Both the position numbers and the translations under genes were made by a program. Source: Pedobacter africanus (GTDB lineage Bacteria > Bacteroidota > Bacteroidia > Sphingobacteriales > Sphingobacteriaceae). Taken from it: a stretch of DNA of 64,000 nucleotides. Location of the stretch: positions 1,550,001-1,614,000 of the forward strand of contig NZ_FWXT01000001.1 in the NCBI RefSeq assembly GCF_900176535.1, given 5' to 3'. Shown piece by piece: positions 1-9,216 of the stretch (the stretch's first letter is position 1; each line of letters starts with the position of its first letter). A model generated the notes under the pieces. That model worked only from the letters and a program-made list of their open reading frames with translations, was not told where the DNA came from and made no database searches.

Positions 1-972
1 TGCACCCAGGTCTACATAGAACCAGACGTTCAGGTCAGCACGCTCACCACTGCTTGGTTGCCAAACAGTTTTATTTGTACGGTCCCCATCTGTAAGGGTA
101 GTTCCTGTGGCGCTGCTGGTAGTTATTTTTTTGCTCAGCGCAAGGTTCTGATCTACCGGCGGAGGGGTCGGTGGCACATAATACTTATAACCTATGTCTG
201 TATATGCGGTAAAGAACGTATCAACGGCATTTTCTTCAGGCAGGTAAGCCGTACGATACCTTAATTTTGCCCCCGGGGCATCTTTAAAGTTAAATAAGGT
301 ATCCCTATCCAGCCAGATTGTTCCTCTTCGTACGTCAACAGGGTTCGGGATTTTTTTCTTTTGAACAGTTTTAACCTGCCCCGATGTATTAGTGTAGATC
401 AGGTCTATCCTTACGGCCTGCTGCGCAACCCCATACCATGGAATATACAAATCGCTTTTACCGTTCAGGATATTGAGTTGGGGCATTTCAAGTGGCCTGT
501 TGGTGATAGAGTTCTGATAATTGTCTCCATACACATCACCTATTACTTCAGATTTAACCGATGCATGTCCTTTGTCGTCGTACATATACACCGAGAAAGT
601 ATAAATACCTTCCTTAAGCCTATCTATAAAAGTAGCAATAGAGTCAGTACCAGAGCCACGTTTAATTGTTATGGTAACTGAATCTTTTCCAGCCGCCCTT
701 TGATTGGGCAAAATCGGGTCTCCCTCAACATGACCTGGATTATTCCAGAATATTTTGGCACTGGTAATCTTAGGATCGGAGATGATATACCACTTTATTT
801 TGACACGCTTATTACCAGAGAAAGCCTCAAGTTTTTCTGGCTTGCCATTATAAACAACCTGGCCACCACTCAAAAATTCCTTATAGGTTGCATCCATTTT
901 CTCGCAGGAAACAAAAAGCATTCCTGTCAAAAGGAGAAAGAGGCAATTGCGGATAATTGAATTTATATACAT
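1..972 (-). CDS. DUF4998 / discoidin-like lipoprotein of the SusCD locus, C-terminus cut by window edge
   Basis: The reading frame is open from an ATG at 972 to the left edge, so 324 codons are visible and the C-terminus is missing. The N-terminus is a lipoprotein signal peptide with the lipobox-like end LFVSC, then EKMDATYKEF. Residues about 20-210 match the DUF4998 type (NKRVKIKWYIISDPKITSA), a family of surface lipoproteins found next to SusCD genes. From about residue 275 a discoidin (F5/8 type C)-like module begins, with LTDGDRTNKTVW and then VWFYVDLG at the edge. It starts 26 bases after the preceding gene, so it should be the fourth structural gene of the locus. It probably binds glycan at the cell surface; the ligand cannot be read from sequence. 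Confidence 0.85.
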   Translation of the reverse strand, partial: MYINSIIRNCLFLLLTGMLFVSCEKMDATYKEFLSGGQVVYNGKPEKLEAFSGNKRVKIKWYIISDPKITSAKIFWNNPGHVEGDPILPNQRAAGKDSVTITIKRGSGTDSIATFIDRLKEGIYTFSVYMYDDKGHASVKSEVIGDVYGDNYQNSITNRPLEMPQLNILNGKSDLYIPWYGVAQQAVRIDLIYTNTSGQVKTVQKKKIPNPVDVRRGTIWLDRDTLFNFKDAPGAKLRYRTAYLPEENAVDTFFTAYTDIGYKYYVPPTPPPVDQNLALSKKITTSSATGTTLTDGDRTNKTVWQPSSGERADLNVWFYVDLGA

Positions 973-998
973 GATTTCTTCAATTTATTGAACATTAA

Positions 999-2240
999 TT
1001 ATTGTATTTGACCCCAAATCTTCATCTCTGACAAGTGCAGGAAACCTAAGGCTCCCTGGATAGAGGCCCAATTGTCAATTTGTTTCCAGGCGATATACCT
1101 TACCGGCGGTGCATCAAGAGGAAACTCATATTCATGTCCCTGACGTGCAACTTCCACATCGTCATTAGATAATATGCCGATTGGTTGTCCTGAGGGCTTA
1201 ACCATGATCCTATGATCCAACAATACCCAGCTTTCTCTGTCATTAGGCGTATTGGTTCCCCAGATTTCCCATTCATGAGGGTTGCCATGTGAATACAGAT
1301 ATCCTCCATCCGGGTTTTGACGTTGCCATATTTTGTAACGACTTAAGCGGGTAACTTTCTTCAAGTCCATCGGGAACCATGCTGGCAAAGGATTTCTTTC
1401 ATTGGAATGAAAGCCATTGTTACCTATAACCCCATCAAACATAGCCCCAAAAGCCCATGAGCTCAGGTTACCGGGTTCCAATATCGGAGAGCCGTCAATA
1501 GGCAGTGGTTTATTTTGTGGAATAGGGAATTTTTTTCTTGCATCATCCGGGGCTTTTAATTCCTCCTCATAGATCGGTGTCAATGTTTTCTGAAGAGTAT
1601 CAGTTTTATTGTTCCAGGTATCCTTCACAAAGAATCCGAATTTCTGTTCTTTCGCTTGCAGGCCACGAATAGAGAAACTACCTTCCGCCAAACCTGTATA
1701 ATAAGCATCAACGTCTTTCCATTCCCCAAGTCTATCGTCCCATACAACCACCCCGATAACAATATTATATGGTCTTTCACCTGTCGACTCATGATTGTTA
1801 AATTTAACGTTCATTCCACCAAAAGACTCTCTTATGCCTAAAGAATTCATAACATCATAAATGGGTGGGGCCAGGGGGTTAATCGTTACCTGAATTGGTG
1901 TAGAGGCTTCTTCTCCATTTCCTACGGCATAAAGCTTAACCTCCCTGGGGTTCGTATCTCCAAGTCCTTCCACAAGAATGCTTTTTTTATAGAAAGAAGA
2001 TTTAGAAACTACAATCTTACCTTGTCTTTCATATTCTGCTTTTACATATAAAAGATTTGCGTCATCCGGAAGCGTGTAACTAATGATTGCCCCTCCCGCT
2101 ATATTTTGAACGGATGCATTTGAAATGGGCTTAGGGGCTCCCTTTGAACCATATAGCGGTTTAAGTATTTCCTCCTTGCAGGAAGACAATGCTACTGAAA
2201 GCATAGTAAAAAGCAGGACGAATATTTTAAATTGTTTCAT
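999..2240 (-). CDS. DUF4959/DUF5126/DUF5000 surface lipoprotein (SusE/F position)
   Basis: A 413-residue lipoprotein; the start at 2240 gives a clean signal peptide MKQFKIFVLL ending at LSSC, whereas the ATG seven codons upstream adds polar residues. Three blocks follow: a DUF4959-type Ig-like domain (about 25-120), a DUF5126-like domain (about 121-230) and a C-terminal DUF5000 discoidin-like module (about 260-413, with WFPMDLKKVTRLSRYKIWQ and YIAWKQIDNW). It sits six bases to a few tens of bases after susD, in the place of the accessory glycan-binding proteins SusE/SusF. The role as a surface glycan-binding protein is inferred from family and position; no catalytic residues were recognised. 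Confidence 0.85.
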   Translation of the reverse strand: MKQFKIFVLLFTMLSVALSSCKEEILKPLYGSKGAPKPISNASVQNIAGGAIISYTLPDDANLLYVKAEYERQGKIVVSKSSFYKKSILVEGLGDTNPREVKLYAVGNGEEASTPIQVTINPLAPPIYDVMNSLGIRESFGGMNVKFNNHESTGERPYNIVIGVVVWDDRLGEWKDVDAYYTGLAEGSFSIRGLQAKEQKFGFFVKDTWNNKTDTLQKTLTPIYEEELKAPDDARKKFPIPQNKPLPIDGSPILEPGNLSSWAFGAMFDGVIGNNGFHSNERNPLPAWFPMDLKKVTRLSRYKIWQRQNPDGGYLYSHGNPHEWEIWGTNTPNDRESWVLLDHRIMVKPSGQPIGILSNDDVEVARQGHEYEFPLDAPPVRYIAWKQIDNWASIQGALGFLHLSEMKIWGQIQ

Positions 2241-2267
2241 ATTTCTGTTTTTTAGGATCAATATTTA

Positions 2268-4196
2268 TTACCATCCCGGATTTTGCACCAGGTTTTTGTT
2301 AATCTGCATTTCTCCAAGCTCAATTGGCCATAAGTATTCTTTCATCGTAAAGTACTGGTTGTAGAGCAGTACCGAACGGTAAAATGAATTCGCGCTTTTT
2401 TGAGTGATATCCCAACCTTTCACCGGCTGATTCAGGTCCTTATGCGCTTCCTTCCATCTGCGAAGGTCCCAGAAACGCTGTCCTTCAAAAGCAAGTTCTA
2501 TGGCACGTTCATGATGAATAATCTTTCTCAAATTACCTTTATCATTATAATATCCCGGCTGCGTAGAGAACCGGTCCCAGGCTTCTTCAACCGATGGAAT
2601 TCCCGCCCTTGCCCTTACCAGGTTAAGATAATGCGTTGCATCTGTGCTGTAACCAGACACCTCATTCAAAGCTTCTGCATACATCAGATACAGGTCAGAC
2701 AATCTTATTTCGGGCCATGGATAGGTAACGGTATTGTTTACCACATTCCCATCAGCTGCGCCAAAGGTTTCTATATTTACTAGCTTTTTGATCCAGTAAC
2801 CAGTAATCGAATAATTACTGATTCCCTGCCGTGCAGAAATCTCTGAAGCCCTGGCCTGCACAAAATTAAGCGGCTTTGTAATGTCATTGTTATTGATCCA
2901 ATTACCAAACCATATGCCCCGGTCAAATCCGATACTGGCATAAAAACGGGGTTCTCTGTCAAAATGCAACTTTACAGTATTAGAGTCCAGTTTCACATAA
3001 AAACGGTCTTTCTCCTGGGCGGTCTTGAGTTCATAACGTCCTGCATAGTCCCAGGTCCTGTCGCTGTTGATCGGAAGTCCGTGTTCCGTATAGAACATTT
3101 CGGCCATTTTTAATGTAGGTGCAAGAATACCTTTAGGTCCGCTTCCACTGGTCGCCCCGGTTGCGATGATGGGTATAGACCAACGCTGCATATTTACATC
3201 GGCCCTGCTGCTGGTATTAGCCCAGATCACTTCCGGATTAGCATCCCTTATGGTAATCGCTGTACGGATTTCCAGTTGTTTCCTGATCGTATCATTGGTA
3301 ACGTAAGTAGCCGCCCCTTGAAAAGTGCTCAGTTTAGCACCCTGACTATGACAATAATCAATAGCTTCCTTACAAGCCTGGGCTGCACGTTCCCATTTTT
3401 TAGGATCGTAGGCATTGCTAAAAAGTTGTACTCCCTGTTTATCTTTAAAATCAATATATTCAGAGTTGCCGTTGAACAAAGGACTTGCTGCGGTAACCAA
3501 TACTTTTGCCTTCAGGGCTTTTACGATGCCTTTTGTAATCCGCCCCAGTTCAGAACTCTCAGTTCCGGTAACATTTTCCGGAAGGTTGGGATTGTCAAAA
3601 GCTTCATCTAATAACTGAACAATATAGTTTACACAGCTGTCAACCGGCTCACGGTGAACCTGAACAGTGGCCGGACTGGCAGCAATAGGCAAATTCTCTT
3701 TTACCAAAGGAATAGGTCCATACATTCTTAACAGGTAAAAATGGTAGTAGGCTTTTAGGAACTTGACCTCTGCACTCCAGCGTTCTTTTTCCCATATCTC
3801 CATCTCTTCCACCTTGTGTATGTTCTCCAAAAAGATATTGCAATCCCTTATTCCCCGAAACAAGGCCTTTCCACCCCTGCTACCGCTCCAGAAATTACCA
3901 AAAGGGTTGGCTACATTTTGTAGCCCCTGGGCAATACTGAAAAAGTTGGTGCTTACATCTACAGGAGGATTTGGATACCAGATCTCATCAGCAGATGAAA
4001 AGCCCGGATTTGTATTAAAATGTCCATTGGCCGGCATATAAGAATAACAGGTAAACAGATATTTTTCTGCCGACGACCGCAGGTTAAAGGCATAGTCTAT
4101 GGTTGCAACATTGTCCGGGACCACATCCAGGAATTTTTTGCAGGATAGGAAAGTGCCTATAACGGTAATGAGTAATATGATATTTATTTTTTTCAT
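2268..4196 (-). CDS. SusD/RagB family nutrient-binding outer membrane lipoprotein
   Basis: A 642-residue SusD-family protein. The signal peptide ends at the lipobox FLSC, followed by KKFLDVVPDNVATIDYAF, the classic SusD N-terminus. The TPR-like helices lie around residues 80-250, and the C-terminal SusD/RagB region has WPEIRLSDLYLMYAEALNE and HHERAIELAFEGQRFWDLRR. SusD forms a hinged lid on the SusC barrel at the outer membrane and captures oligosaccharides or peptides. It lies 12 bases after susC and is co-directional with the two lipoprotein genes that follow. The substrate is unknown, as no glycoside hydrolase is visible in the window. Confidence 0.95.
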   Translation of the reverse strand: MKKINIILLITVIGTFLSCKKFLDVVPDNVATIDYAFNLRSSAEKYLFTCYSYMPANGHFNTNPGFSSADEIWYPNPPVDVSTNFFSIAQGLQNVANPFGNFWSGSRGGKALFRGIRDCNIFLENIHKVEEMEIWEKERWSAEVKFLKAYYHFYLLRMYGPIPLVKENLPIAASPATVQVHREPVDSCVNYIVQLLDEAFDNPNLPENVTGTESSELGRITKGIVKALKAKVLVTAASPLFNGNSEYIDFKDKQGVQLFSNAYDPKKWERAAQACKEAIDYCHSQGAKLSTFQGAATYVTNDTIRKQLEIRTAITIRDANPEVIWANTSSRADVNMQRWSIPIIATGATSGSGPKGILAPTLKMAEMFYTEHGLPINSDRTWDYAGRYELKTAQEKDRFYVKLDSNTVKLHFDREPRFYASIGFDRGIWFGNWINNNDITKPLNFVQARASEISARQGISNYSITGYWIKKLVNIETFGAADGNVVNNTVTYPWPEIRLSDLYLMYAEALNEVSGYSTDATHYLNLVRARAGIPSVEEAWDRFSTQPGYYNDKGNLRKIIHHERAIELAFEGQRFWDLRRWKEAHKDLNQPVKGWDITQKSANSFYRSVLLYNQYFTMKEYLWPIELGEMQINKNLVQNPGW

Positions 4197-4208
4197 AATC
4201 GTTTGTTG

Positions 4209-7200
4209 TTAAAAACCTACCTGGACGCCAATATTCAGGATCTTTTGTACGGGATATCCTAACCCTTCACCACCCATCTCTACATCCCATAATTTGAATT
4301 TACTGAAAGCAAACAGGTTACTTCCGGTAGCATAAACCCTTAAGCGGTCAACCTTAACCCTTTGTATCAGTTTTTTTGGTAAAGAGTAGCCTACTTCAAT
4401 TTGTTTTATTCTAAGAAAAGAACCGTTACGCATAAACCAAGTACTTCTTTGCGTGTTGTTTGACTGTAAGGACGTGCCTGTACCATTTTGTACAGGATAT
4501 GCACTTAAACGTGGCCACAACGCATATAAATTACGGTTTTGTTCAGACCAGTAATTATTTGCATAAGCTGCCAGTAATTGATTTTGCAGACGATACCCGG
4601 GTAAATCGTTTGCGTTTTCCCGGTACTCAACAAAAGGTGCGGTAGCTTCAGGATCTATCCAGAATGAAGATCTTGCCGATCCCTGCATGAACGCATTAAA
4701 GTCGAGGCCTTTGTACGATGCAGAAAAACCAAAACCATACACAATTTCCGGTCTTGTTGGAAAGCCAATTGGCACCTGGTCGTTAACATTAATTACGCCA
4801 TCTCCATTGATATCGCGGTACTTGATATCGCCTCCCATAGTTGGGTTATTCCCAAAATTCTGTACCGGAGAGCTTCTCACCTCTTCATCATCCACAAAAA
4901 GCCGTTCGGCAATATAGCCCCAGCTTTGGGCAGTGGAATGACCAACGCGATAGCTCCATGGATATGGGTATTCCGGTTCTTCGTAAGCTTTAAAACGATT
5001 TTTTGCATAAGTGAAGTTACCCCGCACACCTAAAATCAGGTGCTTGCCAATAGTACTGTTATAATCCAGTTGCAACTCGTAAGATTTAGAATTGGCTTCC
5101 CCAACATTTGCCTTCGGTGTATCTCCCTGTAAGCCCATGGTTTTAGGGATGGAGCTCCGCTCCATTAAAATGTTGTAACGATGCTCGGTAAAATACTCCG
5201 CTATGATATCCAGCTTATTCCAAAGCCCTAATTCTAGTCCGAATGTAGAGTTGGCGGCTGTTTCCCATGTGATATCCTGGTTCTCGTAACGACCTACAGA
5301 AATCCCGGGTCTGGAATAGCCCCCTGCGCTGCCAAAAGTTGCGCCCATTGCACCGTTATTCATATTCACTTCAGACAGATAAAAGAAGCGTTCATCTTTA
5401 CCACCTATGGCGTCGTTACCTACCAAGCCGTAGTTTCCACGAAGCTTTAGTTTGGTGATCACATCTGTATATGGCTTAAAGAATTTCTCATTAGAAATCT
5501 GCCATGCCAAACCCGCTGACGGGAAGAAGCCGAATCTCTCGGTTTTATAAAAACGTTCAGAACCGTTGTAACCAAAGTTAAACTCGGCAAAGTAGCGATT
5601 ATCATAACTATAGGTTGCCCTTCCCGAAATACCCAGGTTACGAGAGGCCAGAGACTCCTGCAGATCCCTAGAATTACCATCCAGTTTAGAATCCAGCAAA
5701 AGAACCAATGTACCGCCTAAAGCATGTTTTTGTTTAATGGTGTTGTTGTAAGTAAATGCGGATTGCAAATGAATCACAGAGGAAACCTTTTTGTCTCCCG
5801 GAACAAAATTCAGATAATCAGTACCGAAATCCGGGTTTAAAGGAGTAAGTCTGTAAGTATCGGTGAGTTTATCGTAACTTCCGGCCGAATACCAGAAAGG
5901 TATGTACTGACGTCTCAGATCAAAGAAAGACTCACGGTTGATGTTACCCATGGCATTAATTGCTAAACCAGGGGTAATAAATGAAAGGTCTTGCTTCAGT
6001 TCAATCTGGGCCAGCATTAGTGATCTGGCTGATTCTTTATAACCCTTTACCATGTCGGCATATGGATTCAGGTATTGCCCTTGTTCCAGGTTTCCAAACA
6101 TGATGTGCTTTGTGGTTCCACCGGTGCCAGGAACTACCGGGTAATAAGGCAGGAATTGCACCGGGCTGGTACGCATAATTTTACGGTAAATTCCCTGTCC
6201 CCCGTCGAGTGGGCCATTATAATCTTCAAAGTTTCCATTCAGACGGATATCCACATGGGTAGATTTTGAAATGTTCAGGCCAACATTTGAACGAATGTTG
6301 TATTTCTTTAAATCAATGTTACTGTTAAAGTTATTGCGGTTATCCACTTTCAGAATACCATTGTCCTGGTTTAAAGCACCGGCAACATAATAAGTGGCCA
6401 CCTGGCCGCCGCCCCCAAGGTTAAAGTTCACGCGCTGGTTCATCGTGCTGTTCTTGAGTAACTGATCTTGCCAGTTAACTGCCGGAAAGACAATTGGATT
6501 TGTACCAGCTACGGTATTGTCTATTTTACTCCTTGAATATGGGGTTGGTACGTTGGGCTGGCGGGTCACATAAGCTTCGTTATGCAATTGCATATAAGTA
6601 ATTGGATCTGCCAGTTCAACATTCTTTGTGGCCGATGAAATCGAATTTTCATAACGCACATTAATTTTCGGCTTACCCTCCTTACCTTGTTTTGTAGTGA
6701 TCAGAATGATACCGTTTGCTCCGCGGGCGCCATACAACGCGTTCGCCGATGCATCTTTTAAAATTGAAAAACTCTCAATATCGTCTAAAGTTAACTGCGC
6801 CAGATCCTGGGTAGAATACTCCATTCCATCAATCAGGATCAAAGGATCCTTTTTGTAACCAAAGGTAGTAGCCCCCCTGATGAAGAACTCTGCATTATCG
6901 GCCCCCGGTTCTCCGCTTCTTTGATAGGCAATGATCCCCGCTAAACGTCCAGCAAGTGCTGTTGTAAGGTTACTGGATGGAACTTTTAATTCTCCTGGAT
7001 TAATAGTGGTAATAGAGCCGATCACAGATTCTTTCTTCTGCTTGCCAAATGCCACAATTACCGTCTCCTCAAGCTGGTTATCTGATGGCTTCATAGTAAC
7101 ATTGATCACCGTTTTACCGCGAACAGGAATCTCCTGAGATGCGTAGCCTACCATACTAAAAACGACAACTGCATCTTCGTCTACCCCGTCAAGAATATAT

Positions 7201-7739
7201 TTACCATTTAAATCGGTAGTAGTCCCGATTTGCGTTTTTCCTTTAACAGAAACGGATACCCCAGGCAAGGCCCCTACAGTATCTTTTACCGTTCCTCTAA
7301 TCTCTTTTGCCACTAGTCTTACCTCCTTTGGCACGATCTTAGGCTTGTGCGGTCCAACTGCTACAGTAACAGGATTCCCTAGTCCCTTCCTTATCACCAG
7401 CGTTTTATCTTCCATAGCCCATTTAATGGCCTTTTTCGGAAAAAACTGATCCAGGACTTCCTGTAGGCTGGCCTGTTTAAAATCGACATCTACAACACGG
7501 GCTGCTTTAATCAATTCCCCGTCGCAAACCACCTGATAGCCGGTTTGCCTGGTAATTTCTTTAAATACAGTGGTAACAGAGGTTCCCTTTTGCGAAAATG
7601 TAATTTCCTGGGCCCGTCCGGAAGCGCTAACCTCCATTAATAGTGTACACATGATGATGACAATCAACTTCATAATACGCAAGGTTTTATTAGCTCTGAA
7701 AACAAAATGCTCAGACCTAAATAGATCGTAAAAATTCAT
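4209..7739 (-). CDS. SusC/RagA TonB-linked outer membrane transporter with N-terminal STN domain
   Basis: A 1176-residue TonB-dependent transporter. The signal peptide is near residues 23-45. An STN signalling domain follows (about 50-120, with VTTVFKEITRQTGYQVV and LQEVLDQFF), then a carboxypeptidase-D-like domain (about 145-220, IRGTVKDTVGALPGVSVSVK), the plug (about 225-350, with LAGRLAGI and GARGANGIILITTKQG, both typical of SusC) and a long beta-barrel ending INIGVQVGF. The STN domain together with the upstream FecR and ECF sigma genes indicates trans-envelope regulation: substrate binding is signalled through FecR to the sigma factor. It is the first structural gene of a minus-strand operon with susD 12 bases downstream. 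Confidence 0.96.
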   Translation of the reverse strand: MNFYDLFRSEHFVFRANKTLRIMKLIVIIMCTLLMEVSASGRAQEITFSQKGTSVTTVFKEITRQTGYQVVCDGELIKAARVVDVDFKQASLQEVLDQFFPKKAIKWAMEDKTLVIRKGLGNPVTVAVGPHKPKIVPKEVRLVAKEIRGTVKDTVGALPGVSVSVKGKTQIGTTTDLNGKYILDGVDEDAVVVFSMVGYASQEIPVRGKTVINVTMKPSDNQLEETVIVAFGKQKKESVIGSITTINPGELKVPSSNLTTALAGRLAGIIAYQRSGEPGADNAEFFIRGATTFGYKKDPLILIDGMEYSTQDLAQLTLDDIESFSILKDASANALYGARGANGIILITTKQGKEGKPKINVRYENSISSATKNVELADPITYMQLHNEAYVTRQPNVPTPYSRSKIDNTVAGTNPIVFPAVNWQDQLLKNSTMNQRVNFNLGGGGQVATYYVAGALNQDNGILKVDNRNNFNSNIDLKKYNIRSNVGLNISKSTHVDIRLNGNFEDYNGPLDGGQGIYRKIMRTSPVQFLPYYPVVPGTGGTTKHIMFGNLEQGQYLNPYADMVKGYKESARSLMLAQIELKQDLSFITPGLAINAMGNINRESFFDLRRQYIPFWYSAGSYDKLTDTYRLTPLNPDFGTDYLNFVPGDKKVSSVIHLQSAFTYNNTIKQKHALGGTLVLLLDSKLDGNSRDLQESLASRNLGISGRATYSYDNRYFAEFNFGYNGSERFYKTERFGFFPSAGLAWQISNEKFFKPYTDVITKLKLRGNYGLVGNDAIGGKDERFFYLSEVNMNNGAMGATFGSAGGYSRPGISVGRYENQDITWETAANSTFGLELGLWNKLDIIAEYFTEHRYNILMERSSIPKTMGLQGDTPKANVGEANSKSYELQLDYNSTIGKHLILGVRGNFTYAKNRFKAYEEPEYPYPWSYRVGHSTAQSWGYIAERLFVDDEEVRSSPVQNFGNNPTMGGDIKYRDINGDGVINVNDQVPIGFPTRPEIVYGFGFSASYKGLDFNAFMQGSARSSFWIDPEATAPFVEYRENANDLPGYRLQNQLLAAYANNYWSEQNRNLYALWPRLSAYPVQNGTGTSLQSNNTQRSTWFMRNGSFLRIKQIEVGYSLPKKLIQRVKVDRLRVYATGSNLFAFSKFKLWDVEMGGEGLGYPVQKILNIGVQVGF

Positions 7740-7746
7740 ACATTTG
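7739..7746 (+). promoter_or_regulatory. -7 promoter element pointing antisense to susC
   Basis: TACATTTG on the plus strand is an exact match to the Bacteroidetes -7 element TAnnTTTG. It overlaps the susC start codon and points away from susC into the susC-fecR gap. No -33 TTTG was found 19-21 bases upstream, so the promoter is weakly supported alone. It matters because a plus-strand terminator-like hairpin lies about 95 bases downstream. Confidence 0.3.
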
Positions 7747-7776
7747 GTTATTGGGTTTATTGGTTATGATGGTTAT
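7745..7776 (-). repeat. Three copies of a 7-bp motif in the susC leader
   Basis: The heptamer ATAACCA (minus strand) occurs three times just upstream of the susC start, at 7745-7751, 7761-7767 and 7770-7776. They would lie in the 5' untranslated region of the susC mRNA and in the first part of the possible antisense RNA on the plus strand. A chance cluster in AT-rich leader sequence is possible; an operator or RNA-binding role is only a guess. Confidence 0.4.
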
Positions 7777-7812
7777 TTGGTATAAAATATCTAACTACAG
7801 GCCTGATATCAT

Positions 7813-7847
7813 CCGTGGCTTCGACGGCAATCGGAGTCACGGTTTTT
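7813..7847 (+). terminator. Plus-strand intrinsic terminator between susC and fecR
   Basis: On the plus strand an 11-bp stem (7813-7823 with 7832-7842, two of the pairs G-U) with an 8-base loop is followed by five T residues (7843-7847). On the minus strand the same two pairs become C-A mismatches and there is no T run, so the structure suits a plus-strand transcript. No plus-strand protein gene ends here. It could end a small antisense RNA over the susC leader. Confidence 0.5.
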
Positions 7848-7866
7848 CCGGCACTTTTAAGTAAAA

Positions 7867-9057
7867 TTATTTGTGCACGATGATCCTCCTTCCCTCAATT
7901 TTAAAATGGATTCCTCCCGTTAATTCCAATATTGACAATACTTTTGATACATTTCCATACCTCGTTACAGATCCCCATACGGTTTTTCCAGCGAAATCGT
8001 CTTTATAAACAATATCTACATCATACCACCTGGAAACCGCTTTCATGATGTTTTCAATAGGTTCATTTTCAAAGAAAAACTGTCCCTTTTTCCAGGCGAT
8101 CTCGGCCGAAGGATCTACATTGGCCACATTAATGACAGCAGAAGCTTCACCGATACGGGCCTGTTGCCCCGGTTTTAATATTGCCTCGTCCGGATTCGCT
8201 CCTGTTAAACTCCGCACCTTAACAGCTCCCTCTAAAAGCGTTGTTTTGGTACTGGCATCATCCTTATAGGAGTTTACGTTAAAATGTGTGCCCAGTACCT
8301 GTACAACCTGCCGGTCAGAAGCTACAATAAATGGTTGGGTTGCGTTCTTTTTAACCTCAAAATAAGCTTCTCCTGTAAGACTTACCCGGCGTTCCTTTAA
8401 TCCAGCAAAACTTAAGGGAAACTTCAATTCAGACGCGGCATTGAGCCAAACCCTCGTACCGTCAGGCAAATTAACCTGGTATTGTCCGCCCCTTGGTGTG
8501 GAAACCGTATTTGTCAGCATTTTTTTAGGATGGCCATGTACAACGTGCTCCTGTATGGTATAGACCAACTGGCCATCAGCTGTTTTAGTGACCATAACCC
8601 CCGACTGCTGAATTACGGCACCCTTTACCGCCGAATCCAGCAATACTTTTGAACCATCGGCCAATATGAGGGTGGCTTTATTCCCACCCGGAGCAACATC
8701 TGCAAGAAGTTCCCTTTTTTTTGTGTGGGTGGTAAAAAATACCACTCCCGCACAAAGCACCAGAACTGCAGCCACTTTTAACCAGAGCTGGTTTTTTGAA
8801 ACAGGCCGGTCAACTTCCTGCTCCCCCATTTCACGAATGAGATTTGACTTTACGCGCTGAAGTTCTGCCTTAACCTTAGGCAGCTCCTTAAACTCCGGAT
8901 CAACTTCCGCCTGCAATTCTTCCTCAATCAGCTCCCTGAACAAAGGCGCATGCGCTTTATCCTCCAGAAATGATAGAAAAGTTTCCTCCTCCTCCGCCGA
9001 GCACTCCTTAGCCAGGTAACGTTTAAATAATTTTATGAGCTCTTGCCGGTTTTCCAT
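7867..9057 (-). CDS. FecR family anti-sigma / sigma regulator
   Basis: A 396-residue FecR-type protein. The start at 9057 gives MENRQELIKLFKRYLAKE, the usual beginning of this family in Sphingobacteriaceae; upstream in-frame ATGs add a non-conserved extension. The cytoplasmic part spans about residues 1-85, one transmembrane helix (WLKVAAVLVLCAGVVFF) lies near 90-108, then the periplasmic FecR domain (STPRGGQYQVNLPDGTRVWL, LTGEAYFEVKK) and a C-terminal DUF4974-like domain (ENIMKAVSRWYDVDIVYKD). FecR relays the signal from the STN domain of SusC to the ECF sigma factor. It lies between that sigma gene and susC, all on the minus strand. Confidence 0.95.
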   Translation of the reverse strand: MENRQELIKLFKRYLAKECSAEEEETFLSFLEDKAHAPLFRELIEEELQAEVDPEFKELPKVKAELQRVKSNLIREMGEQEVDRPVSKNQLWLKVAAVLVLCAGVVFFTTHTKKRELLADVAPGGNKATLILADGSKVLLDSAVKGAVIQQSGVMVTKTADGQLVYTIQEHVVHGHPKKMLTNTVSTPRGGQYQVNLPDGTRVWLNAASELKFPLSFAGLKERRVSLTGEAYFEVKKNATQPFIVASDRQVVQVLGTHFNVNSYKDDASTKTTLLEGAVKVRSLTGANPDEAILKPGQQARIGEASAVINVANVDPSAEIAWKKGQFFFENEPIENIMKAVSRWYDVDIVYKDDFAGKTVWGSVTRYGNVSKVLSILELTGGIHFKIEGRRIIVHK

Positions 9058-9216
9058 AAATATGATCTCTTTCGGATTGTCAGCCATCCTGTTTAAATTC
9101 CAGGCCGGGCTTAATGCCTTTTTCACATAATACGGGCGGGCAGAGAAAAGTCCCTGCTCCAGATTAAAATATTTTTTTATTTTTTTTAGCGTTATAAATA
9201 TTCCCGGGCAGGGAGG

